Part shown: one piece after another, positions 39,138-51,655 of the stretch | Layout: each line of letters begins with the position of its first letter | Numbering within the stretch: the stretch's first letter is position 1 | DNA from: Bombardia bombarda | Taxonomy: Eukaryota; Ascomycota; Sordariomycetes; Sordariales; Lasiosphaeriaceae | Assembly (NCBI GenBank): GCA_030512295.1 | Contig: JAULSR010000008.1 | Location: 186,001 to 250,000 of the forward strand | Direction: 5' to 3' | Length of the DNA: 64,000 nt | Position numbers and translations under genes: made by a program | Notes under the pieces: model-generated | What the model was told of the DNA's origin: nothing | What the model saw: only the letters and a program-made list of their open reading frames with translations | Database searches by the model: none

Positions 39138-39678
39138 TGTCCAGATGTATCTTTGCTAGGTATGTTTCCTCCATACTTTTCATTGTTGTGTTCTTCATTG
39201 CCTTGTATCGGTTATATCATACCCGGTTTGTATGCATGTAATAGGTAATACATGTGGCGTCTGATGCAATGCCAGTCACTCTTAGCGTAGATGATCAATG
39301 CGAGGACTTTGAAGTTGGTTTCCCATGGCTGAGTGTAAGTTTGGTGGTTTGGATGAGTGGATTTTTAGATCAATAGTAAATCTCGCATGTGTTGTTATAA
39401 TAACTTGAGCATTGTTGATGTACATGATCAGGTATGTATATAAACTGAGCATCTCAAATGGTAGCATTAGAGAGGGAGGTCTGTTGAAGGTAAAGAGAAT
39501 ATGAAATGGAATATTACGAGAGACATAGGCTGAAGTGTAAGTCATTGTGTATTCTTGTTGAAAGGCGATCTTCTCTGGAGAGAGTTCTCTGAAGAGGAGG
39601 GAGGAACTGAAGTGGTGAAGTGGGATGGGGCAGCTCCAACTTATGCAGTATTTCCGCGTGGTCTGTGCATCAAGTTCA

Positions 39679-39769
39679 GGGTGACTAGTCTAGTGGTCAG
39701 GACGGTTCGTTGTGGCTTTCATTGAATCCTCAATCCGAACAAACCCCGGTTCGATTCCGGGGTCGCCCA
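39679..39769 (+). tRNA. tRNA-His: tRNA-His(GTG) with a 19-nt intron
   Basis: Acceptor arms GGGTGAC and GTCGCCC pair, with one T-G wobble. The D arm is TAGTCTAGTGGTCAGGAC. Anticodon stem GTTCG/CGAAC closes loop TTGTGG plus C, with anticodon GTG at 39712-39714 and an intron at 39716-39734, one base 3' of the anticodon as expected. The T arm is CCCGG-TTCGATT-CCGGG with discriminator A. The anticodon loop and AAAC variable loop match yeast tRNA-His. The extra 5' G is added after transcription. TTTT follows at about 39775. Confidence 0.93.
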
Positions 39770-41806
39770 TATCTTTTGTCATTTTTGCCTTCACCATCAT
39801 CCCCCTACTGCAATGTTTTGGCAACTTACGTTTTGAGATGGTGGAAATAACGTAACGTGAATATCCATACAAAGCCACGAAAGGATGTCCATATCGTGCG
39901 TGCTATTTCAAACCCCATTCTCACACCGAAGATCGAAGCATATTTTATCCCATCACGGTAGGGCTTTTGTGATGGATGGATTATGGATGCAACCCTGGAA
40001 ATGCGGCCGCACCTGCGAGCTCCCCGAGCCCCCCAGATATTCCTTGTCTCCGCCTGGGAAGGATCTTAAACGGCGGTGTCCTTGACGGTCCGACCAATCA
40101 GTGCCAGTCGCGAGGTATGGATGGTAGTGTGATTGAGCTCGGATTTTCCCTTCCCCAGATATGGTCGCATCATCGCATGCGCAGTCGACAAAGGTAAGGT
40201 CAAGTGAAGATGCAGCCCTTGGTTTATGTGCGCGCCCAGAGATGCAATGCATTCTGTATTGGGTTTCGTTATCTTAATTCCAAAGATGGTTGCATCGGTC
40301 CGAATATTTATTACACATTCATTGGGCATACATTATCTCTATTCATTCGTACGGTAGCCATGGTGTTGTTTATAAGTAATCTCGAACGACGTCGTGAGAG
40401 CCAAGCCAAATCAGCCGCTGACGTCTGCGCGGGGAAGCCGCCGCCAAATCTCCAAATGGCGGTGGACTCAGGAGCACTACCTCGAGCGATTGACCATCAA
40501 GAGGGTGATGTTTGTAGTTGGGAAGTGAAGTCTTGAGGAATCAACCACTTCTTCACGTCACACGATCAAACATGACCAAGGATAAAAACCCAGCAGCCTC
40601 CATCATGATTAGAGTCCCTGCTTCTGTTCCTGCCAACGGCCAGATGCGGGGAAGCTTGAGCTCCTCCTCCCCCGACCTGATGACGACCAGCTTCTCCGCA
40701 AAAAGAGGCGTTTTGCGCACTTGTAGTTGCCGTCTGGGCACGCTACAAGAGGCCACTAGACCAGACCGAGGATTGGCGCTGATGGAAAGTGTGGGCGACT
40801 GTGGGTGATGGGCAGGGCTTTCCACAGCTTTGAACCAACCACAATCGATTTTGTCGAGATCAGGGAATTTTGTGCTTGACCAGGAGACCAGCCATCCCAT
40901 TGGCGTTGAGGCATTGGAGACTCTCTGCCAGGTTTTCGAGTTCGGGTGTCGCACATGATCTTGCCGCTGCGCGGTCGAGAGAAAACGGGAATAACAGGAT
41001 GTCCAGCTGTTCATTGGATAGAAGGTCCCATGGGCGTAACTACGTCAGCAAACTCGGGTGTGCGGGCAAGCTCATGAGATCTGACCCCGCAGATGATTCC
41101 TAACACCGAATTGCTTCCTTTTGTTGCCAACTGAATTATTTGATTTGCTCGTCCCAAGACGTTACTGTTATAGAATGAAGCAATGCCGGCCCTCGCAAAG
41201 CAGCCCCAGGTTGATCACCAACCCAGCAATTGGTAGCGACCCACGCGACCCTGCTTCACGCGGTCAGCGAGCTTCTATGGACCGGTCTCCCGTCTCGCAA
41301 ACTGCTGCAAACTGCAGTGATGTGCAGTGATCATCCCTACTCCCTCTTGTTCGAGGCATTCCATCTCCCCATGGGCGATGCCGTCCCTCCGTCCCACTCA
41401 CCGTCATTGGACCCCTCCGAGGGCCCCTCCAATGCTACGGCCAGAGATACCATGCCAACATGGATCTAAGGTTGCAGAAGGATTCTGAAAATCCGACAGA
41501 CCTGGCCTGCTATCTTGTCTTACACATACAGGTAGGTCGCAACGGGTAGCCTCGGTCGGGCTGAATGTTGACCCATATCTTCCTCTTGCTCCCGATTGTC
41601 GACTCGTAAAGCTGCCTGTTCTCCTCTCTTTCTCTTGTCTACTGAGATTCTCTCTTCTACTGAGATTCTCTCTGCAAAGTAATATTTTTCAAGCTCATTA
41701 TCTCTGAGCTCGACCAGGCCCAGTGTCTTGGTACATCCCCTATTGCTACTCATTTTCATACCATCAACCGCCAAACCCCACCTTATTGCTGCCAGCAGGA
41801 CACAAA

Positions 41807-44123
41807 ATGGCTGAACCGGCACCAAAGACGGCGCCAGCCATTGACCAGGTGGAAGAGTAAGCAGCCATCTGGGATGTCTTTGTCTACTTATAGCTAACTA
41901 AACGCGACCCACTGCAGCTCCACTGTGTCAACCGGCCATCGAACTCGAGGGGAGAAGGCGGTCCCAGATCTGAACGCGAATCTCGAGGCCAAGTTCGTTG
42001 TCTCAAACTTCTCCATCTCAAACTATGGCTGACCTCAACCGCAGGATCAGAAACCCTCTAAACGGGATCCCACGGCACACCCTGATCGCCAATGTCGAGG
42101 AATTCGTACGCGAAAAGGGCCTGGACCCCGAGTTCACTCCCGTATTCCGCAAAGGCGCCCTCGTTGCTCAGGATCCGTCCTCATACGAGACCATCGACGG
42201 CGCCGAGAAGCTTGACGAGGCCGAGGCACTAGCCCTGCGCAATGAGGTTTTGTACAAGTGGCGCGTACCGAAAGCCCTGTATCTGACCATCATCACCTGC
42301 TCCATCGGCGCGGCGGTCCAGGGCTGGGACCAGACGGGCAGCAACGGTGCCAATCTGTCTTTTCCCAGGGCTCTTGGTATCGGCGGCGATAGTGACCACG
42401 ATGTCTACATCATTGGCCTGATCAACTCGGCACCCTATATCGGAAGCGCGTATGTTCCCGCGAGCCCCTTGATACCTGCCCGCCCAGGGGCGCGAATATC
42501 GTGTTTCTAACAATGGTTGTAGCTTGATTGGCTGCTGGCTATCGGATCCTCTAAACTACTATATCGGTCGTCGTGGTGCCATCTTCTTTGCTGGTCACTT
42601 TTGCTTCTGGCCTGTCATCGGCAGCGCCTTTGCGCAGACTTGGGTTCAGCTCCTTGTGTGTCGCATACTGATGGGAATTGGCATGGGCGCAAAGGCCAGC
42701 AGCGGTTAGTTCACTTTCCTGGGTATGGATGCTGTGGCCGGTTCTGACAGAGATACAGTCCCCGTATTCGCCGCAGAAAACTCACCGGCTGCGATCAGAG
42801 GCGCACTGGTGATGAGTTGGCAACTATGGACAGCCTTTGGAATTCTTCTAGGCACTTGCGCCAACTTGGCCGTCGGTAGAACTGGCGATATCGCGTGGCG
42901 TTTGCAACTGGGAAGCGCCTTCATCCCCGCCGTCCCGCTGCTTCTGCTTATTTACCTTTGCCCTGAGTCGCCGCGTTGGTACATGAAGAAGAATCGCTAT
43001 CCTGAGGCGTTCAGGTCTCTGCTCAAGTTGCGGAATAACCCCATTCAGGCGGCACGCGATCTTTATTATATCCACGTTCAGCTTGAGATTGAGAAGGCAA
43101 TCATCGGCAAGAGCACCTACCTCACCCGATTCACTCAGCTGTTTACAATTCCCCGTGTACGACGGTAAGGAATACCCTCTGTTGAATAATGCGCTTGGAT
43201 GTTATTGGCTGACATGATGTGATAGTGCCACTCTCGCCTCTTTCACGGTCATGATCGCCCAGCAGATGTGTGGTAAGTGAAAACCAGCTTCCATTTTGGT
43301 GGAACTTGACACCAGTGCAGAAAGGGCATATCGAATCATACTGACCATGGCCACAGGTATCAACATCATTGCGTTCTACTCATCTACTGTCTTCGTCCAA
43401 GCCGGCACAAGTGATTTCAACGCCCTCCTCGCCTCGCTCGGCTTCGGTCTGGTCCAGTTCATCTTTGCCTGGCCTGCCATCTGGACCATTGACACGTTCG
43501 GTCGGCGCTCGCTGCTGCTATTCACCTTCCCCAACATGGCTTGGTCGCTTCTGGCCGCCGGTCTCTGTACCTTGATCCCCGGCGTTGGCGGCGCCCATCT
43601 GGGGCTTGTCGCTCTGTTCATCTACATCTTCTCGGCGTTCTACGCGCCCGGTGAGGGCCCTGTGCCGTTCGCTTATAGCGCCGAAGTATTCCCGCTCTCG
43701 CATCGCGAGGTGGGAATGGCGTTTGCTGTTGCTACGTGCTTGTTCTGGGCGGCGGTACTGTCTATTACCTTCCCTGCGATCCTGGCAGCGCTGGGCGTTA
43801 TCGGGGCTTTCTGTTTATATGCAGGCTTCAACATGGTGGCATTTGTCATGATCTTTTTCATGGTACCTGAGACCAAACAAAAGACGTTGGAAGAGCTGGA
43901 CTACGTCTTTGCGGTGCCGACGCGGGTCTTTATGCGCTACCAACTGACCAAGACGCTGCCGTACTGGGTTAAGAGGTACGTGTTTAGGCAGAAGGGCGCG
44001 GTGCTCGAGCCGTTGTATCATATGGATAATGGGGCAGGGTCGGAGAGTGATGGTGAAGGGAAGAGGGAGAGTGAGAAGGAGGAGGTGAAGAGGTTGAACG
44101 GCGAGGGTGTTTCGAGGGCTTGA
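41807..44123 (+). CDS. MFS sugar/polyol transporter-like permease
   Basis: Probable plasma-membrane permease of the sugar-porter family; substrate unknown. Seven exons: 41807-41856, 41918-41992, 42045-42449, 42523-42704, 42759-43164, 43226-43272 and 43357-44123; 643 residues. Introns are 52-84 nt, one with a weaker GTTCGT donor at 41993. The cytosolic N-terminus includes RNPLNGIPRHTLIANVEEFV. TM1 starts around LYLTIITCSIGAAVQGWDQT, followed by GSNGANLSFP, a long-loop feature of this fungal subfamily. Sugar-porter signatures: LSDPLNYYIGRRGAI (loop 2-3), VPVFAAENSPAAIRG (after TM4), LCPESPRWY (central loop), INIIAFYSSTVFVQAG (TM7), GEGPVPFAYSAEVFPLSHRE (TM10 loop) and VPETKQKTLEELDYVF (C-terminus). 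Twelve hydrophobic segments fit. All splice junctions keep frame. It is bounded by Pol III genes on both sides. Confidence 0.88.
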
Positions 44124-44446
44124 GCGGGTAGCGGAGAGAATCTGATGGAGGGAGAGTGAGTGAAATGGGGAGGAAGCGCCTGGATACCCTTTGTTTGTTA
44201 TTGGTTGGTGGTGACGGTGGAAGGTTGAGATGGGTCACATTTCTTTCTTGTCTAGTTCTTTGGTGCTTTAAGCGGTTTACTACCGTGTGTTATAGGAGGG
44301 GATAGAGCGTTGCAGAGATACTCAATGACACTCATGATCCGTCTCCTAATATCATGGATAGAACTGGCCCACCGCTGTGGAGCAAAAAGATGCTCGAGCT
44401 CCTTAGTGGAGAGGAGCACAAGTAAACAGGTGGATACATATGATTC
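44124..44446. other. Short intergenic region between the transporter gene and tRNA-Ala
   Basis: 323 bp, AT-rich, probably the transporter 3' untranslated region. Nothing else is seen. Confidence 0.5.
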
Positions 44447-44531
44447 TGGACGAGCTGGGAATCGAACCCAGGACCTTTCGCATACAGGAGAGTATGCTAA
44501 GCGAACGCTCTACCAACTGAGCCACACGCCC
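44447..44531 (-). tRNA. tRNA-Ala: tRNA-Ala(AGC) with a 12-nt intron
   Basis: On the minus strand the acceptor is GGGCGTG with CTCGTCC and includes the G3-T70 wobble that defines alanine tRNA. The D arm is GGCTCAGTTGGTAGAGC; anticodon stem TTCGC/GCGAA closes loop TTAGCA plus T with anticodon AGC. A 12-nt intron (TACTCTCCTGTA) follows one base after the anticodon. The T arm is CTGGG-TTCGATT-CCCAG with discriminator A. Total 85 nt, equal to 73 plus the intron. Confidence 0.94.
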
Positions 44532-44670
44532 GGATGATGAGTTGTTGTTTGTTCATGGGTTGTGTTGGCCGTGCATCGCACCATGGGGAGGGAGGGGAGT
44601 TGGGATGGCAGGATATTTGCATAAAGTGTAGTAGAGATGAAAGCTATCATTACTATATGTTTAAGATAGT

Positions 44671-44706
44671 GAATGGGATAGTGAATGGGATAGTGAATGG
44701 GATAGT
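44671..44706. repeat. 12-bp tandem repeat, three copies
   Basis: GAATGGGATAGT occurs three times head to tail without change, preceded by AAGATAGT and followed by GAGTGATAGT, partial copies of the unit. Confidence 0.95.
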
Positions 44707-47700
44707 GAGTGATAGTAATGGCTGATTATTTCCCAAAGGCAAATCATCGACGTATAAGTAAGTTAGTAGGGGAGCGCTTGTCATGTAGGAGATGATGATA
44801 TTGATGTGAGTTAATCAAGGGGTTAGTTAGTCGGTCAGACGAGATAGTTGCAGAAGGCCGTACACCTATCTAGACAGGATGTATTTGTTGTATGTATATC
44901 ATTCGTGAACGTATAAGTTGTAGGCATCATATCACTCTGCTGCAGATGACGGGTTGTAATAGGCCGATGGGTAGAATGGTTAGATATGTATTTTCACTTA
45001 TTGGCAATGGCCCCTTTACTAGTATAGCACTGCAATTGCTCCTGCCAGTCAGCACAAGGGAAGGGAGACTGACAAGACTCTTAATCCTGGTGGCATCGTG
45101 CAAATTGCCGGTACTTTCTTCCCTCGTGATCGTTCGTCCAGGTGGCACGAGTTGTCCCCTTTGGCTATTGATACCAAAGCGCACAGAAAGGCACTTTCGA
45201 AGCACGAGCTGTCAGGAGGTTTGAGAGGGTGGTACCCGCCTACGTAATTATTCGCCGTAGCAGTTTCACATGGGCCTCATCTTACACACCTTGCACATAC
45301 ACAAGCACACACGCACGCACGCGCGCACACTTTTCTTCAGGTACCGTATTCGATGTCCACACGCCGATTCTTCTTTCGAGTTGAACAAAACCACAGCAAA
45401 CGTTTGTTGTGTTTGTTACGATGCCGATACCCGCGCGCCACATGATTCAAGGAGACAAGTAACTTGTCACAGGCCTTCGCATATACAGACACAAATACAC
45501 TCAGACACGCTTACTGGGTACCTAGGTAGGTACCCAGCTGGATAGGTGGGCATACATGTACAGTACCTGCAGTCACACTCCTTGGACAACATATCACCAA
45601 CCCCTTTTGCAAGCCTCCATCCACTCACCCCTTTCTTGTACCGAGGCGAACATCTCACCAGTACTGGCTCAAGTTGCAGCAGCAGCGCAAACAAAACTAA
45701 TCCCACCCGACGATTTGATCACGATGCGGATGGCTTCACAGTGCAACAACGGCAACGCAACGCAACGTAACGGGCCCCTATGTAACAAAACAATGGAATA
45801 CAATGAATGGGGCTTGGTGTACGGAGAAGTCATAGGGGGTAATCAAGATGAAACGTTCTTTTGGCTCTTCCCATCGGTGGTGGCATCTGTTGTGGCCAGT
45901 ATGCGGTGGCTGGTTAGGTAGGCAGGTTTTTCAACATATAAACCTGCACAGCTACTAAACAATTACCTTTCATACCTGGGTAGAAGGACCTTCACGCGGA
46001 CATACACGCACACACTTGTGAGAAATGCTGTGCCATTTCCGTATCTCTTTCTACTGCTGCCTGTAGTAGAACCTGGGCCCGGGCTGGAACATGGCACGGA
46101 AGGACTTTTAGTTGATCACGGAGTACTACTGCTGCAATGCAGAACTCCTGCATTGAATCCGCGGCAGACTACAGTGCAGGGAGGGGGACTATCTTCTCGT
46201 CATCTTGCATACTTAGAGGGGGACGGGATCAAGGATTGTTCTTGGTCAGGGCGGAACGTAAGTGGTATGCTGTCAGCTAGCATCAGAGGATGTAGGTTGG
46301 AAGAGTGTGCGTGTGTTTGTGTGACTTCGTGCGGAAGTAAAATAGATGCGTGCACTTTGGGTATGTGCTTGTTTAAGAGCAACATGTCTGAGTTTGAGAA
46401 ACTGCCTGCACACGGCCTGGCGATCGTGTTGATAGCGATGCCGGCCTACCTGCCTACCGGCCTCCCCGGCGCTAGGGTAGAGGATACGCCGTCCGTCCGT
46501 CTCCAGGACCCTTTGTGTCGTCCTGTTGATGGGGTCTTTGGGCAAAAGAGACAGCCCACAAGCCCTTGGCCAGAGAAGCCCACCATGAATTCGATAGTTG
46601 ACAGTCAGTCAGTCAGTCCCTTTTATACTAGCTCTAGCAGCAGCTAGCCATGGATAATACCTGCGTTAGTGTGGTTGTGTTGAAGAAAGGGATCGCCCGC
46701 CATCAAGGCTAATGCACACTCCAGCCAGGCGGTGTACAGTAGTGCGGTCTATGTACTGACTGCGGATAGTCATGTACATACGAATAGCTTGGTTGCCCTG
46801 CCAAACAGCTTGAATCGTTCAGGGGACCAACGAGAAGATGAAGAGATGTTTGTTCCACTTGGGGAGGCAATTTTATTTATCTGGGGTGGTTCGTCCCATC
46901 GGGAACGACTAACCACGACATGTGGAGGGCACGACCCGGGAGAGCGCATGATGCAAACTCTTTGGCGCGTGCATTGAAAGGAAAGGTGGATGTGTCTCTC
47001 AGGGAACAGGGTCTTGACATAAACACTTGCTTCATGCCATGACAGACTGTTTGATAGAGTACCTTAAAGAGAAAAGGAAAAGTCTGAGAGATATAATGTG
47101 TTTAGTGGAGTGGTTGGATGTCGGGGATGGCTTGGAACTTGAAGAACAGACACTTGTCAAATATTCAAAGTACCTAGGCACCCAAGCAGTTGCCCACGGC
47201 CACCACGTCGAGTTACACAACAATGTGGTGGTGATTAATATCTCAAGAGTAACCCAAACGAGGCTTCGTCTCACCCAATCGCGTAATAAAGGGATCTAAC
47301 AAAGTGAACATAGTGTTGGTAATGATTACTGAGGTATTCTTCCAGATGGAACCAAGCTGCGATCAAGTCGAGTGAGCGAATTGACGACCATCGGATCGCC
47401 CTGGACTGGTCTAGGCGCATTGGCGTTATTGCTTACCTTACTTTGTGGTCTTTTTAGTTTAATCGCGGTGAAGGTCAAGGGGAAAAAAGGGTCCTGCTCT
47501 CCCTCCGATCCAGTATCCCCGTAATAACATGGATGGCTGGTGCCCGAGAAGGATAGAGATTCGCGGCGATTGACAATGCAGGAAAACAATGGTTTGCCAG
47601 CATGTCTCACAAGAAAGGCCGGCACTAGCCCCAAAAGAAGAGCAAGGAAAACCCAGCCTCCCGACAAGGTTAGCCAGTTTATCGATTTTTTTCCTTCTTG

Positions 47701-49935
47701 TCGTTTTCTCCCTCTTGGCTCCCTCCCACACACCACTTCCGATGAGCTGAGCGACAGGGCGAATCCCAAGTCCATGGTCCCCGGCGGAACGAACCCCCCC
47801 CCAGCTGGAGAATCTCAGTTAATCTCCCCCGGAAGCACCATCACTTGCTTAAATTCTTTTTTATCTTGTGGTGTCTCGCGGGGGGCCACGATTGGGTTTG
47901 GCGATTGACTCGCGCTCGCTTGCGCCCGCTGTTAGATTAAGGGAGCGCGGGGGAAATGAGGTGATGAAATCGCGTCGGGACGTTTTTTGGCTTGTGTGCA
48001 TTGACCAGAACCCTGGTCGCGTAAATTGGTCGCCAGGTGGTCTGAAATAACTATATAAAATCGGATTATAGGGTCGAATGACGCGCACCTGGCCTGGGGT
48101 AGGCGCTGGCCGCCCCATTTCTTCGTTGCAATGGAACCTGAAAATGCGAATGACATCAGTCGCTCCAGGGGCTTGTTCTCGCGATTTTCGTCCCCTAGGC
48201 TTCCCGTCTCCGCTGGGGATGCAACCTCAGACCGGTAATGCACACCGGGGGTTTGAGTTTAAAGTGATGACCTTTTTGCGAAAAGGTGCACGGCAGTTGC
48301 CGCGCAACCTCCTTCATCAGTGCTTCCCCATCCGCTGTAAAAGTGAATGTCATCATAGCGACAAGGTAGAAAGACGATCAATCATTCAAGTCCACAGAAG
48401 ACAGACGTCGATCTGGTAGAAACGATAGCAGAAAAAAAGCAATGACTGTACTCCATAGTAAAAGTTCGGCCATCTGCGCGGGCAGATCAGAGAAATGAAA
48501 ATGTCTGTGCTGAGACCTTATTAGCTGGGGCTCTCCATTTTCCATTGGCTGGCTGCTCCACCCCCAGTCCAGCTGTTCCAGGGTTTCGGCTCGCTAGGGC
48601 TTCCCTGTTCTAAAGATCGGAGCAGGAAATCTCAACTGATTGACCAGTGGGAAGCTGCCAGCGGAAGCTCTTAGCCTAACCGAGAGCTCCTGCCGCGATC
48701 CATGGCAGACACACCAGGCCTTCGTCGTCGGGACCCACCGAGACGGGTGACGCGACTTCCTTCCTTTCGCTGGACAACGGGAGGCGGCTTCCCTGTTTTT
48801 TTTTTCCCCTTCTATCGCTATCGATACCTCCAGCACAGTAAAAATGCGAAAAACAAAAGGCCTGGAAGAGCCTGAAGATGCTGCTGCTGCAGTAACGCCG
48901 TGGCCCAGCAAGAGCTCCCTCCAACTGTGATCCGGGTTCAATTGAGTTGTCGGTTGCCCTGGAGCCTGGCAAAGATAACATGGAAAGCTGGAAGCAGCCT
49001 CCCCAGCCTCCCACCATTCGTTCATATGCTGCCGCATGCGGTCCGGTCCCTGATTCCGGTCTCGTCGTGCAGCAATGCGCCACGCGCACCAGCAGCAGAC
49101 GAAGTAGAAGCAACGCCTTGGCAGTCTCTTTCGTCACGGGTGGGGGACATCGTCATCATATGGCCATTTGGGCCTCTTTGATATGACAATTTTGGCGGGA
49201 CTCAACAGCACGGCAGCGGCGGGTACGCTGCTGTCGAGCCTGGGGAATTAAAGACGGTCGACCATCAGACGGCCACGCACGACACGCCACAGCACCAAGT
49301 AACTGACCAAATCTAACAAGTGTCACGGGAATCGAAACACGGAAAGCCATGTTTTCGGAACTGCAGCACAACCTGAAGAATACTGTGAGTAGAAAAGTCC
49401 AATGTGTACAGTGTACAGTGAGTACAGCATTGGCCAGTCAATGTGTGGCTGATGATCGGCCAGAAAGGTCCGTGATGCCCAAACAAACAAAATAAGAGGT
49501 GCCCTGTCGTCGAACCTGACCGGCCCAAAATCTCCCTTTGGAGATTGTCCATTGGCCGACGTGCTGCGCTTCACAGTTTCCATTGGGCAGCTTGCCAGCG
49601 TTGCCAGGACCCCAGCCCCCCTCGAAACGTATGACTGCGAGTTGCAATCACCCCCAGAAAAACATCAGTGTGTTCGAGGCCAGGGCATTGTCGTGGCAAA
49701 TGGGCGAGGTCGGTAGGTACCTTGGCCATCCGGGCTACCTCTCGCTTGGTGTCTTCCCCGCTGCACTGGTTCGTCCCATTTCGTGAAGAAGATGGGCGCT
49801 GTCAAGTGTCATGCAAACAGAACAACCGGCCACAGTCAGTCCAGCTATCCTGGCAGAGCTGGGAGGCACGAAAAAGAAAATGAGCTGGGTGCCGGCGCTC
49901 AGGTTGGCGGGGCGGTATCAGACAAAGAGCGAGCG

Positions 49936-50004
49936 AGCTTGCTTGCTTGAGCTTTGGAGCCCCAAAGCTTGAATCTAGAAGAAGCTCCTAGAGCTTGCTT
50001 GAGC
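49936..50004. repeat. Cluster of AGCTTGCTT-type repeats with a hairpin
   Basis: GCTTGCTTGAGC occurs at 49941-49952 and again at 49993-50004. Between them AGCTTTGG (49950-49957) and CCAAAGCT (49962-49969) form a perfect 8-bp stem with a 4-nt loop. The 14-mer AGCTTGCTTGCTTG (49936-49949) recurs in inverted orientation at 58997-59010. No function is assigned. Confidence 0.6.
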
Positions 50005-50359
50005 CAGATCTTGCAGCAAGTTTGCTGTAAGGTGACTTCAGGTGGCAGATCGTTTCCTTGTTTCTTTACCAAGGCAGGTACCAATGGCACCGGGCAGAAT
50101 GTACCTTCCTCGTCTGAGGTACCAACCGCCGTACCACTCTCCCCCCTGCTGGTCTGCTTGTCCCTGCAGCTTTTCTCTTCCGTAGCCCCATCCACCTCGC
50201 TGCCTTGGCGGCGACGACCCACGACCCACGTCGACTGAGGTCAACGGCTCCACTTATGTTTATCACTTTCCCCCGGTCGTCTCGTTAGCGTGCCTACCGC
50301 TTCTAGGAAGGCAGGACAGAGCCGCTGGCTGTCGTTCGTTCCTGCTTGCCATACGGTAA

Positions 50360-50365
50360 TATAAG
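50360..50365 (+). promoter_or_regulatory. TATA-like element upstream of the CFEM gene
   Basis: TATAAG within AATATAAGGG lies about 260 bp upstream of the CFEM start and just before a CT-rich, ATG-free leader. The position would place transcription start near 50390, which is an inference. Confidence 0.3.
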
Positions 50366-50622
50366 GGCTTCCTTCCGAAAAGCTGTCGTACCTTCCCTTC
50401 TGGTCTCTCACTCTCAGTAACACAACAAACCACACTTTTGTTCTTCTCAAACAAAACCTCAGGTCCTCGCAACAAGTCCAGCCTTACCATCTTCATCCCT
50501 CCTACATCAACTATCCTCAGTTTTCTTGAAAGGCTCGTTTGGACCGTGCCCAACTTGGACTCACTCGAAATATTTCTATACTACAAATCTCTTCCCCGAG
50601 ACTTTTTCAACCAACCGACATC

Positions 50623-51655
50623 ATGAGGACCTCCGCTATCATCTTGGCTGTTGCCGCTGCCGTTTCTGTGAACGCCCAGGTTGATTCTAGCTACCCGGCT
50701 GGTATCAGCGAGTGCGCTGTAAGTTTAAGCCAGCAGCTCCTTACCACTTCTAAAGACATGACATACTGACACTTCTATTTAGAAAACATGCGGAAACAAC
50801 ATGCAAGCCCAGGCTAGCCAGCTAGGCTGCGCTAATGGCGACTTCAAGTGCCTGTGCGACAAGCCTGACTTCGCATACGGCATCCGCGACTGCTCCATCC
50901 CCTACTGCGGTGACGAGGCCGCGGCCAACGTCCTCATCTTGTGGGCCCAAAGGGTCTGCGCCGATGCTGGCGTATCACCCATCAGCATCGGCACTGTTGC
51001 CATCACTGCTTCCTCCACCAGTGGTTCTGCCTCAGCCACCGCCACCGGCCCGGATACCACCTCCACGGCTGGCGACGAGGTCTCATCGACCGCCTCGGCC
51101 TCGAGCTCCGCCATCACCACTTCTGATGTCGTGACCACCGTGACCCAGGATTCGACGACCTTCGAGTCGACCTCGTCCACCACCATCTTCGCCAGCGCCC
51201 CTGACTCGACCGAGACCGCCTCGGCCATCACCACCAGCGCCTTCACCTCCGTCATCACTAGCGACTCGACCACGATCACCTCCACTGGTGAGACCACCAT
51301 CTTCGGCATTGGCGGCGTCGGCAGCGCCACCTCGGCTCCCCTCACCACCGTCACCACCGAGAGCGTGTCGACCAGTGTTAGTGGCTCCTCGACCATCTTG
51401 TCCACGGTCCAGACCACCTTTGTCTCGAGCGTCACCGGATCGGCCAGCAGCAGTCTTTCCAGCCAGTCTTCTGCCGCTTCTGCCGCGTCTTCGGCCGCTT
51501 CCAGCAGCTCCAGCAGTGGATTTGTATGTTCAACCCCTTTTGATCATTTCACCTCGACACAATTTGCTAACTCGCTATGATAGGCCCCCCAGATGACCGC
51601 TGCCCCCGTCGCCGGCTTCCTCGCCGCTGCCGGTCTTGCCGCCATGCTCCTATAA
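50623..51655 (+). CDS. CFEM-domain, GPI-anchored, Ser/Thr-rich surface protein
   Basis: Probable cell-wall or plasma-membrane protein. Three exons: 50623-50718, 50783-51523 and 51584-51655 (introns 64 and 60 nt, all phase 0); 302 residues. A signal peptide spans about residues 1-18 (MRTSAIILAVAAAVSVNA). The CFEM domain has its eight cysteines at 31, 35, 48, 55, 57, 69, 74 and 91. Asp52, three residues before Cys55 in NGDFKCLC, is at the position of the haem-iron ligand in Candida CFEM haemophores. Residues ~100-275 are a Ser/Thr/Val-rich, presumably O-glycosylated stalk with repeated TTITS/TTVTT-like units. The last exon encodes only APQMTAAPVAGFLAAAGLAA plus MLL: a GPI-attachment signal with a hydrophobic end. 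Candidate roles from the family are haem or iron handling, adhesion or host interaction; none is proven here. It is the only convincing protein gene in the right 20 kb. Confidence 0.9.

Larger units (their letters stand above)
38268..41806. other. 3.5-kb intergenic region with 5S rRNA and tRNA-His genes
   Basis: Apart from the two Pol III genes (listed separately), no coding sequence is supported. The minus-strand frame 40553-41014 begins with ATG and runs 153 codons but shows no domain-like features. Bases from about 41300 on are probably the promoter and leader of the transporter gene. Confidence 0.5.
44532..50622. other. 6-kb gene-poor region
   Basis: No protein gene can be supported. The longest frame, 46018-46647 (+), is open for about 210 codons but starts without ATG and has no domain features. 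The region contains a 12-bp tandem repeat (44671-44706), a CA/CG-rich run near 45300-45330, a hairpin cluster (49936-50004), and the promoter and leader of the CFEM gene at its right end. Confidence 0.5.

Noticed and set aside
40553..41014. 153-codon minus-strand frame starting with ATG
   Set aside because: No signal peptide, domain or conserved motif; composition resembles intergenic DNA.
46018..46647. Open run of about 210 codons in the gene-poor region
   Set aside because: Begins with GTG, has no ATG start in place and no domain-like sequence; within chance expectation.
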